This document shows positions 25,552-32,981 of a stretch of DNA of 48,497 nt, piece after piece; positions within the stretch are counted from its first letter, which is position 1, and the number at the start of each line of letters is the position of its first letter. A program made the translations under genes and the position numbers. The stretch lies in contig JAUSGE010000044.1 in assembly GCA_030649205.1 (NCBI GenBank), positions 1 to 48,497 on the forward strand, written 5' to 3'. This stretch comes from a bacterium (lineage in GTDB: Bacteria; Patescibacteriota; Patescibacteriia; Patescibacteriales; GWC2-42-12). The notes under the pieces are model-generated. The model was not told where the DNA came from. It did not search any database and saw only the letters and a program-made list of their open reading frames with translations.

Positions 25552-27387
25552 TTAGATAATGCTTTCGTGAAACTTGGCTTCAATCTGGCGCGGGGTGATG
25601 TTGTGTTTTTGGTTGTAAGCCAGCTGATAACGCCGCCGGCGCTTGGTTTCATTGATGGCGTAGCGCATGGCCGGCGTAATTTTATCGCCGTACAAAATAA
25701 CCTTGCCTTCAAGATGCCGAGCGGCGCGGCCCATGGTCTGGATCAGGGAAGTTTCAGTGCGCAAAAAGCCGGACATGTCCGCGTCTAAAATGGCGACCAG
25801 TGAAACTTCGGGCAGGTCCAAGCCCTCGCGCAATAAATTAATGCCCACTAGAACGTCATATTTGCCCAGGCGCAGATCGCGCAAAATATCCACCCGTTCC
25901 AGGGTTTCAACTTCGCTGTGCAAATATTGGACTTTAATCTGCTGTTCGGCCAGATAAGCGGCTAACTCTTCGGCCATGCGCTTGGTTAAAGTGGTTACCA
26001 GGACGCGCTGTGCTTTGGCGGTTCGGCTTTTTATTTCCGGAATTAAATCCTGAATTTGGTTTTGGCTGGGCCTGATTTCTATTTCCGGATCTAACAGCCC
26101 GGTCGGCCTGACTAATTGTTCCACTATTTGCCGCGAGTTTTTAATTTCATATTCGGCCGGCGTGGCGCTGACATAAATTATTTGCTTGATTTTATCATTA
26201 AACTCCTCAAAATTAAGCGGCCGGTTGTCCCGGGCTGACGGCAGGCGAAAGCCGAAATCAATTAAGGTCTGCTTGCGCGAGCGGTCGCCGGCGTACATGC
26301 CGCGGATTTGCGGCAGGGTAGCGTGCGACTCGTCAATAAACATTAAAAAATCTCTGGGAAAAAAATCAATCAAAGTTTCCGGCGGCTGTCCGGCGGCGCG
26401 GCCGGACAGATGCCGCGAGTAATTTTCTATGCCATTGGCGTAGCCGACTTCTTCCATCATTTCCAAATCGTAATTGGTTTTTTTCTCCAGCCGGTAGGCT
26501 TCAACGTCTTTGCCCTGTTTTTTTAAGACCTGTAATTGTTCGGCCAGCTCTTGGCGGATGGCGGCTAAAGCGCGCTTCATTTTTTCTCGCGGAGTGATAA
26601 AATGTTTAGCCGGCAGGATAGTGATGTGGGGGAGGGAGGTAAAATCCCCCCCAGCCCCCTTTGTTAAAGGGGGTAGAAGCGGTAAATCCCCCCAGCCCCC
26701 TTTGTTAAAGGGGGTAAAAAAAATTTCGTCAATCACATCGCCGAACAGGGAGATGCGAATTACGGCCTCGCCGGTGGCCAGATGAATTTCAATATTTTCT
26801 CCTTTAGCGCGGAAACTGCCTCGCTTGAATTCCAGGTCATCACGCAGATATTGGATGGCTACCAGCTGGCGCAACAGTTGATTGCGTTTAATGGTCTGCC
26901 CGACCTGAAAACGCAAACTCATGGCTTCGTAATCGGCGCGTTCGCCTAAACCGTAAATACAAGAAACGCTGGCCACGATTAAAACGTCCCGGCGGTTTAA
27001 GAGAGATTGGGTGGCGGCATGGCGCAGGCGGTCAATCTCTTCGTTGATGGTGGCTTCTTTTTCAATGTAGGTATCGGTCTGGGGGATATAGGCTTCGGGC
27101 TGGTAGTAATCATAGTAGGAAACAAAATAATGCACCGCGTTGTCCGGAAAGAATTGTTTGAATTCACCGTACAGCTGGGCGGCCAAAGTTTTGTTATGGG
27201 AAATCACCAGCGTGGGTTTTTGAATCCGGGTAATGACATTGGCCATGGTGAAAGTTTTGCCCGAGCCGGTTACGCCCAAGAGCGTCTGATCGCGATAGCC
27301 CTCTTTAAGGCCATTAACCAATTTGGCAATGGCTTGCGGCTGATCGCCGGTGGGCTGAAATTTGCTTTTTAAAATAAACTTAGGCAT
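25552..27387 (-). CDS. uvrB: Excinuclease ABC subunit B, lacking the UVR tail
   Basis: The 611-residue helicase-like damage-verification subunit has Walker A GVTGSGKT near residues 38-45 and the beta-hairpin region [20 protein letters not shown] near 92-111. It also has DESHATLPQ (motif II) near 345 and [13 protein letters not shown] (motif VI) near 550. It ends at AKFHESII, about where the linker to the C-terminal UVR domain normally begins. That domain, which contacts UvrC, is absent. Two adjacent family A repeats add roughly 25 residues near 224-248, within the UvrA-contacting domain 2. A family B repeat follows the stop directly. No Shine-Dalgarno site is seen. Confidence 0.94.
   Translation of the reverse strand: MPKFILKSKFQPTGDQPQAIAKLVNGLKEGYRDQTLLGVTGSGKTFTMANVITRIQKPTLVISHNKTLAAQLYGEFKQFFPDNAVHYFVSYYDYYQPEAYIPQTDTYIEKEATINEEIDRLRHAATQSLLNRRDVLIVASVSCIYGLGERADYEAMSLRFQVGQTIKRNQLLRQLVAIQYLRDDLEFKRGSFRAKGENIEIHLATGEAVIRISLFGDVIDEIFFTPFNKGGWGDLPLLPPLTKGAGGDFTSLPHITILPAKHFITPREKMKRALAAIRQELAEQLQVLKKQGKDVEAYRLEKKTNYDLEMMEEVGYANGIENYSRHLSGRAAGQPPETLIDFFPRDFLMFIDESHATLPQIRGMYAGDRSRKQTLIDFGFRLPSARDNRPLNFEEFNDKIKQIIYVSATPAEYEIKNSRQIVEQLVRPTGLLDPEIEIRPSQNQIQDLIPEIKSRTAKAQRVLVTTLTKRMAEELAAYLAEQQIKVQYLHSEVETLERVDILRDLRLGKYDVLVGINLLREGLDLPEVSLVAILDADMSGFLRTETSLIQTMGRAARHLEGKVILYGDKITPAMRYAINETKRRRRYQLAYNQKHNITPRQIEAKFHESII
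26644..26675. repeat. Family A palindrome, copy 5
   Basis: CCCCC-TTTGTTAAA-GGGGG core, in frame in uvrB, translated on the minus strand as part of [10 protein letters not shown]. Confidence 0.8.
26684..26716. repeat. Family A palindrome, copy 6
   Basis: A near-identical copy directly beside copy 5 in uvrB, translated as [11 protein letters not shown]. Confidence 0.8.
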
Positions 27388-27507
27388 GTATTAATATTTC
27401 AGTCTTTTTGCGGATAATTGGCGGCTGGTTGAAGTTAGTGATTTTTATGTGATTAATAACCTTTTAACTTAATTATGATAAAGTAAGGTTAGCAAAATTT
27501 TACCCCC

Positions 27508-27536
27508 TTGACAAGGGTATGAAGATATGATAAGGT
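27508..27536 (+). promoter_or_regulatory. Promoter of the candidate ncRNA
   Basis: TTGACA at 27508-27513 and TAAGGT at 27531-27536, spacing 17, preceded by TGA (extended -10). It points away from both flanking genes, which are on the minus strand. Confidence 0.6.
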
Positions 27537-27550
27537 AATAAGTTAAATTA

Positions 27551-27581
27551 AATCCCCCTTGCCCCCTTTGTTAAAGGGGGC
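27551..27581. repeat. Family A palindrome, copy 7
   Basis: CCCCCTTTGTTAAAGGGGG core, intergenic, in the 5' part of the candidate ncRNA. Confidence 0.8.
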
Positions 27582-27689
27582 ATTAAAGAAAGGCCAATTT
27601 AAGCGGGCCAGGCACGACAAGCATGGGGATTTTCTTGCCAGTATTATTTGGTGCGAACTAAATTTATTCTGGCGGAAATTTTCTTGCCT

Positions 27690-27712
27690 GCCCGCTTAAG
27701 CGGGCCTTTTTT
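27690..27712 (+). terminator. Terminator of the candidate ncRNA
   Basis: GCCCGC-TTAA-GCGGGC (27690-27705) followed by a six-T run. It is directional for the plus strand. Confidence 0.75.
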
Positions 27713-27714
27713 CT

Positions 27715-27747
27715 AGACACTCGGCGTCCACTGGATGCCGAGTGTTT
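27715..27747. repeat. Family D palindrome, copy 2
   Basis: AGACACTCGGCGTCC-ACT-GGATGCCGAGTGTTT. One arm has changed, giving a C/A mismatch, but most pairing remains. It abuts the stop codon of the minus-strand VanW gene. Confidence 0.8.
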
Positions 27748-29613
27748 TTAATTGGCTGACGGAGTAGAGGTGGCCGTGGTATTTGACAAAGAAGATAATT
27801 TTTCCACGCCCAGAAGGCAGACTTCGCGCCAAGGCACATAATGAGAAGAAAATCTCTTTTCTTTAACCGCGCCGTCAGGGTAAATAACTTTGTAATCAAA
27901 ATAAGCATCGGCGCCGTTATGGGCTTTTTCCGTGCATTTTTTTTGTCCTGGCTTTAAAGCCAAAGTTTCTATCAGCTTGGCGGGTTCCGGTTTGACAATA
28001 TTATAAATCACCGGCCTAGTGCTGGTCGCGGTCCGGCCGTCGCGCGCGCCCCAGAATTCAAATGATAAATTATCGCCGTCAAATTTCGCCTGGATTAATA
28101 TGTAAGCGGCCATGTCATTAATAAAGCGGAAATCAGGCGCCGGATCGTAGATAGTGGCATCGGTGCCGGCCGGTTCGTAGTAGCTGACGCGGTAGGAATG
28201 GTTGCGCCTCATGGTAACCGGCAGGCCGCTGGCGACAGTGGCGCGAAAAACCGTGGTGCCGATCTGGCACAGCCCGCCGCCGAATTCCGGCAAGGTTTTG
28301 CCTTCTTTAATGACTAGTTCCGGCAGATAGCCGGTGGAGCTGGCGACCTCGCCCAAAATTTTTAACAAAGAAAATTCTTCGCCCGGCTTAATCAGCGTGC
28401 CGTTAACCGAAGCGGCGCCGATTTTTATATTATGGCGCCGGTTGGCCGGCGAACCTTTAAAATTGGAGGCGCCCACGCCGATGACTTCCTTAATGCCGTA
28501 ATCATTAATGTTGCCGGCGTTAACTAAAACCGGCTGGGTTTTTACGGCCAAGCTAATCGGGCCGTTGCTAAACAGCTCTTGCTCCGCTTTAGCCAGGCTG
28601 GCGGCCGCGTCAACTTCCAGCCCGTCTTGCCCGTTTTGAAATTCGCTGACTTTGCCGTTTTGAATTTGAAATTTGGCCTCTTGGGGCTGGCGCTCTATTT
28701 TGGGGGCGATTTGTTCGGTTAAGTAAGCGGTAAATTTGGTTTCATCCAGCCCTACTCTAACCTTATCATCGGCCGAATCATTTAGTTTTAAGGACAGCAT
28801 TGCCGCCAGCTCTGCCTGGCTGATGGCCCATTGATTCTCTCCGTAGCTTAAGGTTAGCGGCGCGGCGTTCAAGACCGCTTGGGCTTTAGCGCTGACGTTC
28901 AAACAATCTTTAGCTAAAATTTTCGGATAGGCGGTGACGGTGGAAAGTTTAATCTCCTCGGTATTTAGCCCGGCCAGATTATTCAGCATTTGTTCAATCG
29001 CTTGCTTGTAATCCACGGTTTTGCCTAATTTTTCAGGCTCTAAAGAAAATTCATAGGCGGAAACCGCCGGCCGATATTCCACTATCAAGCCGGCGTCGCG
29101 CGCCGGCTCGTTAACCGAAGGAAGGTTATTTTCTAAAATATTTTCCAGCGCTGCCTGGTTCACTATTACGGACAAGGGCAGCCGTTTGCTGGCGAATAGA
29201 AGCACTAGTTTGTTTTTCAGGCTGCCGAGGAAGCCATCATTTCGGCCATAGTTCAAGGCCGCGGCCGCGGTTTGATCCGCGTCAAAATTAATAATCGGGT
29301 AGGCCAAGTCGCCGCCGGCCGAGGCCGAAACCGGCATGACGGTGGCCTTAAGATCATGATAAGAAAAAACTACGCCGCGCTGATTGATTTGATCAACTTC
29401 CCGGTTTAATAGCTGTTTAGCTTGATCAGCGGTCCGGCCGCCCAGATTTAGATCGCCGACGAAGAGGTTGGGATAAATTTTATTCTGAAAGATTTTATCA
29501 AAAATTATTGTACCCGCGGCGGTCAGGGCGAGAAAAATAAAAAAAATGATTGCCGGAAAAAGCAACCATCGCGGTAATAAGCTGTTAATCGTGTCTCTGT
29601 TAATCCCTAACAT
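27748..29613 (-). CDS. VanW-family, membrane-anchored cell-wall protein
   Basis: The 621-residue protein has an N-terminal signal anchor (about 15-38, LLFPAIIFFIFLALTAAG), so the rest lies outside the membrane. Two peptidoglycan-binding-type repeats are suggested near 50-190 and 215-345. The VanW domain is near 395-530, with PGEEFSLLKILG, GGGLCQIGTTVFRA and RRNHSYRVSYYEPAGTDAT. VanW is named from a vancomycin-resistance cluster, but its activity is unknown and this gene is not evidence of resistance. The start is 1 base beyond the stop of the DUF3006 gene, with which it forms an operon. No Shine-Dalgarno site is visible. Confidence 0.87.
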   Translation of the reverse strand: MLGINRDTINSLLPRWLLFPAIIFFIFLALTAAGTIIFDKIFQNKIYPNLFVGDLNLGGRTADQAKQLLNREVDQINQRGVVFSYHDLKATVMPVSASAGGDLAYPIINFDADQTAAAALNYGRNDGFLGSLKNKLVLLFASKRLPLSVIVNQAALENILENNLPSVNEPARDAGLIVEYRPAVSAYEFSLEPEKLGKTVDYKQAIEQMLNNLAGLNTEEIKLSTVTAYPKILAKDCLNVSAKAQAVLNAAPLTLSYGENQWAISQAELAAMLSLKLNDSADDKVRVGLDETKFTAYLTEQIAPKIERQPQEAKFQIQNGKVSEFQNGQDGLEVDAAASLAKAEQELFSNGPISLAVKTQPVLVNAGNINDYGIKEVIGVGASNFKGSPANRRHNIKIGAASVNGTLIKPGEEFSLLKILGEVASSTGYLPELVIKEGKTLPEFGGGLCQIGTTVFRATVASGLPVTMRRNHSYRVSYYEPAGTDATIYDPAPDFRFINDMAAYILIQAKFDGDNLSFEFWGARDGRTATSTRPVIYNIVKPEPAKLIETLALKPGQKKCTEKAHNGADAYFDYKVIYPDGAVKEKRFSSHYVPWREVCLLGVEKLSSLSNTTATSTPSAN

Positions 29614-29614
29614 C

Positions 29615-29830
29615 TTAAGGTTGGTTAATTATTTCATTGATAATGTCTTTGGCGGCCTGCCGGTCTTTTTCCCCCCGCTCTTGGTCTTCCATGATTTCAA
29701 AATTCAAAGCCAGGCCGTCGCGCGCGCCGGCCGGAAGCTTGTCTTTTGGCCAGATAATAGTTTGTCCATCATGGCTAATTAAAACTGCCTGGTCATTTTC
29801 AAAGCGATCAATGGTGAGTCTGATGATCAT
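29615..29830 (-). CDS. DUF3006-type small protein
   Basis: The 71-residue protein begins with the family pattern RLTIDRFENDQAVL and continues with IIWPKDKLPAGARDG, then a charged helix. DUF3006 proteins are small beta-barrel-like proteins of unknown role, often next to secreted or MBL-fold proteins. It lies immediately upstream of the VanW gene on the minus strand and is probably co-transcribed. The upstream gap to hsp20 contains a family E repeat pair. Confidence 0.75.
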   Translation of the reverse strand: MIIRLTIDRFENDQAVLISHDGQTIIWPKDKLPAGARDGLALNFEIMEDQERGEKDRQAAKDIINEIINQP

Positions 29831-29836
29831 AATTAT

Positions 29837-29890
29837 TTCTACCCGACTTTAGTCAGTGTTAATTAAAAGCCTGCTAAAGCAGGGCAGAAT
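29837..29890. repeat. Family E inverted pair
   Basis: TTTCTACCCGACTTTAGTCA and, in opposite orientation, CCTGCTAAAGCAGGGCAGAA. Each half is a small hairpin. It fills the gap between DUF3006 and hsp20. Confidence 0.75.
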
Positions 29891-29898
29891 AATATAAA

Positions 29899-30363
29899 TT
29901 ATTTTTCCTTAACCTTAATGGAAAATTGTTTAGCGCTTTTGGCTTTAGGCAGAATAACGGTTAGGACGCCGTTGTCTATGGCCGCTTCCACATTTTCCGC
30001 TTCCACTTCCACCGGCAGGATAATGGAGCGGGAGAAACCGCCCCAGTAGCATTCTTTAATCAGATAATGCTCTTCGCTGATTTTTTCTTGCGATTCGCGC
30101 TTGCCGCGGATCGTCAGCATGTCATTATTGATGGAAATATCAATATCCGCGGGCTTAACGCCGGCAATCGTGGATTTAACCACCAGTTTATCAGGGGTTT
30201 GATAGACGTCAATTGACAGTTGGCCCTCATCATAATCGCCGCCCAGCCAGTCTGACTGAACCGGTTGTTCCTGTTCGGCCATGATTTCCCCGGCTTCGCT
30301 GTCAGTTTCAGCCTGATTTTTACTATCAGCCACGCCGGATAGTTTTTTAAAAATATTTACCAT
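29899..30363 (-). CDS. Small heat-shock protein, Hsp20/alpha-crystallin family
   Basis: The 154-residue protein has an alpha-crystallin domain at about 48-145: LSIDVYQTPDKLVVKSTIAG, DMLTIRGKRE near 105, and the C-terminal strand NGVLTVILPKAK. The N-terminal 45 residues are acidic and variable. Hsp20 proteins form oligomers that hold unfolding proteins without using ATP. A well-formed promoter places transcription about 8 bases before the ATG, so the mRNA has almost no leader and no Shine-Dalgarno site. No heat-shock operator is recognised. Confidence 0.9.
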   Translation of the reverse strand: MVNIFKKLSGVADSKNQAETDSEAGEIMAEQEQPVQSDWLGGDYDEGQLSIDVYQTPDKLVVKSTIAGVKPADIDISINNDMLTIRGKRESQEKISEEHYLIKECYWGGFSRSIILPVEVEAENVEAAIDNGVLTVILPKAKSAKQFSIKVKEK

Positions 30364-30377
30364 ATGATTATGCTGGT

Positions 30378-30406
30378 ATTATAGTATTTATAATAATAAT
30401 TAACAA
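30378..30406 (-). promoter_or_regulatory. hsp20 promoter
   Basis: On the minus strand, TTGTTA (30401-30406) and a perfect TATAAT (30378-30383) are 17 bp apart, with the expected start near 30371. Confidence 0.7.
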
Positions 30407-30414
30407 GGGGGAAA

Positions 30415-30491
30415 TGGTGGACAATACTGGGCTCGAACCAGTGACCTCCACAATGTCAATGTGGCGCTCTAACCAACTGAGCTAATTGTCC
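30415..30491 (-). tRNA. tRNA-Val (anticodon GAC)
   Basis: The cloverleaf is complete: acceptor GGACAAT/ATTGTCC, D arm GCTC/GAGC, anticodon stem CCACA/TGTGG with loop TTGACAT (anticodon GAC), T loop TTCGAGC, discriminator A. The 3' CCA is encoded (30415-30417). Confidence 0.95.
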
Positions 30492-30499
30492 ATTTTATG

Positions 30500-30573
30500 T
30501 GCGCCAGGATGGACTTGAACCATCGACCCCGGCCTTATAAGGGCCGTGCTCTAACCAGCTGAGCTACTGGCGC
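30500..30573 (-). tRNA. tRNA-Ile (anticodon UAU)
   Basis: Acceptor GCGCCAG/CTGGCGC, D arm GCTC/GAGC, anticodon stem CGGCC/GGCCG with loop CTTATAA. Position 34-36 therefore reads TAT, decoding AUA. The T arm GATGG-TTCAAGT-CCATC resembles ordinary tRNA-Ile(GAU). CCA is not encoded, unlike the adjacent tRNA-Val. Most bacteria decode AUA with a lysidine-modified CAU tRNA instead. Confidence 0.9.
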
Positions 30574-30609
30574 CAGTCAAAAATAAAAAAGGAGTCAATC
30601 CTTTTTATT

Positions 30610-30638
30610 AATTTAGCACTAAAATATTATTTTTTCAA
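30610..30638 (-). promoter_or_regulatory. Promoter of the tRNA pair
   Basis: On the minus strand, TTGAAA (30633-30638) and TAAATT (30610-30615) are 17 bp apart, with TGC before the -10 box. A small hairpin (AAAGGA/TCCTTT, about 30586-30606) follows before the first tRNA. Confidence 0.5.
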
Positions 30639-30644
30639 GACTAT

Positions 30645-30676
30645 TAACCCCCTTAATCCCCCTTTACAAGGGGGAC
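30645..30676. repeat. Family A palindrome, copy 8
   Basis: CCCCCTTTACAAGGGGG core, directly after the stop of the DHH-like gene (minus strand). Confidence 0.8.
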
Positions 30677-30679
30677 AGA

Positions 30680-31825
30680 TTACAGCGGCAGTTTGCTTAA
30701 CTTGTCTTCTATGGCCGTGATAACGGTTTTCTCCGCTTCCGCGATGGGCGCTTTAATTATGGCTTGAGCCAGGCCTTTGCCGCCGCTGGGCGCGAATTCT
30801 TTAATCAGCCCCAAAGCGTCAATATTATTAATGGCGTAGAGCAGTAAGCTGGTGGTTTTTTCCGGCGTTTCATTTTCGTAAATGATGGCGATGACTTTGG
30901 CCTGGGGAATGCTAACAATCAGCTCGTCAATTACATCGGTCAAGTCTTTTTCCGCGGCGTTGGTTTTTAAAAAATCAGAAGCCGACAGGGTGGACCAAAC
31001 CAGTTTGTTGTCCAAGGAGCTTGATAACCGGGCCAGCACCCGGCCCCAGAGCTTAAGGACATTCAGGCTTTTAGAACGGTAAAGCTGATTGACGATCTCC
31101 TCGCGCCGGCCGCCTAAAGTCATAAGCTGGGAGGCGGTTAAAAGCGAGCGCGGCGTAACATTGTTGGTTTTAAAACTCTTGGTGGCCGTGATCATGCCGG
31201 TTAACAGGCAGGTGGCGATGTCTTCGTCAATCAGGTCGCGCGAGTAGCTTTCAAACAAAGAGAAAATTATTTCCGTGGTTGAGACCGCGGTTAATTCGGT
31301 AAAATTTATCTGGCCGAATGCTTCATTGGCCGCGTTATGGTCAAGATTAATTATCGGGGTTTGATAAAAAAATTCGCTGTCCAGATCATAAATTTTGCCC
31401 AAGGATTCCAAATCAGACGTGCCGACCACGATAATCAGATCGTATTTAAAGCCGCTGGCGCCGGAGCTGATATCCGCCTGGCTGAACGATCCGCCCTGGG
31501 GCGTGATGATAAAGTTCAATTTATTTTCTTCCTGTTTGTATTTAATCTGCGAAACTTTAGTATTGGTGAGATCCAGGGAAATAATGAATTTCCGCAAGTT
31601 ATCCAAAGAGTGTTTGATCTCCGCGAAACCGGGCAGAAAGGCGTACAGCCGGTCCAGGTTGAATTTTTCCGCGGCCACGTCCACGTTTTTATTAAGTTTT
31701 TTTAAAAACAGAAACAACGCCAAGGCCGAAGCAACGGCGTCCCCGTTCCAGGTTTTTTTAAACGTGATCAGAATATGCGAAGCTTTTTTAATTTGTTCAA
31801 AAATTTGCTGTTCTTGGGTTAGCAT
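30680..31825 (-). CDS. DHH-family phosphoesterase homologue with degenerate active site
   Basis: The 381-residue protein has the DHH/DHHA1 layout of NrnA-like oligoribonuclease/pAp phosphatases. The usual PDGDA motif is WNGDA (near residue 27). The DHH motif is DHN in NLDHNAAN (near 165). The DTGxF motif is ATKSF (near 215). The GGGH motif of DHHA1 is SGGKG (near 350). Several metal ligands are therefore missing. The fold should be kept, and the frame is open throughout, so it is more likely a pseudoenzyme than a pseudogene. A regulatory or nucleotide-binding role is possible. Confidence 0.78.
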   Translation of the reverse strand: MLTQEQQIFEQIKKASHILITFKKTWNGDAVASALALFLFLKKLNKNVDVAAEKFNLDRLYAFLPGFAEIKHSLDNLRKFIISLDLTNTKVSQIKYKQEENKLNFIITPQGGSFSQADISSGASGFKYDLIIVVGTSDLESLGKIYDLDSEFFYQTPIINLDHNAANEAFGQINFTELTAVSTTEIIFSLFESYSRDLIDEDIATCLLTGMITATKSFKTNNVTPRSLLTASQLMTLGGRREEIVNQLYRSKSLNVLKLWGRVLARLSSSLDNKLVWSTLSASDFLKTNAAEKDLTDVIDELIVSIPQAKVIAIIYENETPEKTTSLLLYAINNIDALGLIKEFAPSGGKGLAQAIIKAPIAEAEKTVITAIEDKLSKLPL

Positions 31826-31836
31826 TTATGTTTTTA

Positions 31837-31901
31837 TTCTTCCCGGCTTTAGCCGGAGTTAAAAATTAGAATTAAACGCCGACTGAAGTCGGGTAGAAAT
31901 A
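31837..31901. repeat. Family E inverted pair
   Basis: CTTCCCGGCTTTAGCCGGAG and, in opposite orientation, CGCCGACTGAAGTCGGGTAG, separated by an A/T-rich spacer. It lies in the divergent gap between the DHH-like gene and the dapA operon. Confidence 0.8.
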
Positions 31902-31987
31902 GACTGATGGCATGAGGTTTATGGGCCAGTAAATTAATATATCTTAATTAATTATTAGTGTCAAGGGGGCGCGAAATGGATGATTTC

Positions 31988-32016
31988 TTGCCAAAATCAG
32001 GCTGTTCTGATAAGGT
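31988..32016 (+). promoter_or_regulatory. Promoter of the dapA-speD-like operon
   Basis: TTGCCA at 31988-31993 and TAAGGT at 32011-32016, spacing 17, preceded by TGA. The leader would be about 42 bases with a Shine-Dalgarno site. Confidence 0.6.
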
Positions 32017-32064
32017 TTTAGCAACAAATTGTTATTTCAAATTCACATTAAAGGAGGAAAGTTA

Positions 32065-32961
32065 ATGAAAAGGAATCTGTTTACGGGAGTAGGGACGGCG
32101 TTAGTAACGCCATTTCAGAAAAATGGCCGGCTTGATTGGGACGCCTTGGGCACGCTGATTGAGATGCAGGTAAGCGATAAAATTCGCTTTCTGGTACCTT
32201 GCGGCACCACCGGTGAATCACCCACGCTGTCCCATTATGAACATAATGAGGTGGTGGGGTTCACGGTGAAGAGAACGGCCGGGCGGATTCCGGTTTTAGC
32301 AGGTACGGGCTCAAATTCTACCGCTGAAGCTATTAGTTTGACCGAAGCTGCTAAATTAAGCGGCGCGGACGGCGCATTGGTAGTAACTCCCTATTATAAT
32401 AAACCTACCCAAAAAGGTTTATTATTACATTATCGGGAGTTGGCCAAAATAGGGTTACCGATTGTCCTGTATGATATCCCTGGCCGTTGCGGCGGACAGG
32501 GAGCCTCGGCCGCAACCATTCTTGAGCTGGCGCATGAGGGTACGATTTGCGGCCTGAAATGGGCCAGCGGCAATCTGGACCAACTGCAGGAAGTACTAAG
32601 CAATCGGCCGGCCGGCTTCACAGTTTTATCCGGCGATGACAACTTAACCTATTTGGCCATGTGCTTGGGCGCCGACGGTGTAATTTCTGTTTTGAGTAAT
32701 TTATTGGCGAAGCAAGTTGAGCATCTGGTTTTTTGGGCTGAACAACATCAATGGCCAGCGGCGCGAAGCCAGCATTTTGAGTTGCTTAAGATAATGCAAG
32801 CCATGTTTATTGAAACCAATCCCATCCCGGTGAAAACCGCTCTGGCCATGGTGTACCCGAAAATTTTTCAGGAAATTTTTCGCCCGCCTCTGTGTGAAAT
32901 GGAGGAGGCTAACAAAGAAAAGCTGGAAAAGGTTTTGCGGGGCTATGGTCTGTTTAATTAA
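32065..32961 (+). CDS. dapA: DapA-family aldolase (dihydrodipicolinate synthase-like)
   Basis: The 298-residue TIM-barrel protein has GTTGES at about 47-52, TPYYNKPTQKGL near 108-119 with the catalytic tyrosine, YDIPGR near 136, and the Schiff-base lysine K165 in GLKWASGN. It therefore belongs to the class I DapA/NAL superfamily, which condenses pyruvate with an aldehyde. Assignment to DapA itself rests on overall similarity. The KWASGN variant of the usual KEATGD leaves room for another substrate. AAGGAGG at 32051-32057 marks the ATG at 32065. The next gene, a SpeD homologue, starts 20 bases after the stop. No other lysine-pathway gene is in the window. Confidence 0.85.
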   Translation: MKRNLFTGVGTALVTPFQKNGRLDWDALGTLIEMQVSDKIRFLVPCGTTGESPTLSHYEHNEVVGFTVKRTAGRIPVLAGTGSNSTAEAISLTEAAKLSGADGALVVTPYYNKPTQKGLLLHYRELAKIGLPIVLYDIPGRCGGQGASAATILELAHEGTICGLKWASGNLDQLQEVLSNRPAGFTVLSGDDNLTYLAMCLGADGVISVLSNLLAKQVEHLVFWAEQHQWPAARSQHFELLKIMQAMFIETNPIPVKTALAMVYPKIFQEIFRPPLCEMEEANKEKLEKVLRGYGLFN

Positions 32962-32981
32962 CCTATAGGAGGAGATCTTCA

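Larger units (their letters stand above)
27543..27712 (+). ncRNA. Candidate structured RNA between uvrB and the VanW gene
   Basis: A plus-strand unit with a promoter and a terminator but no ORF. The 5' part contains a family A palindrome (27551-27581). The body is closed by a 15-bp helix with one bulge: 27599-27614 (TTAAGCGGGCCAGGCA) with 27685-27699. Inside, TTGCCAG pairs with CTGGCGG, capped by a hairpin ATTTGGT-GCGA-ACTAAAT with a GNRA-type loop. The 3' arm can alternatively form the terminator stem GCCCGC-TTAA-GCGGGC. I cannot match it to tmRNA, SRP RNA, RNase P or a known riboswitch. 6S RNA is possible by size and shape. Confidence 0.5.

Noticed and set aside
27748-29613. Vancomycin resistance from the VanW-family gene
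   Set aside because: No vanHAX ligase or dehydrogenase genes are present. VanW-domain proteins are widespread and not sufficient for resistance.
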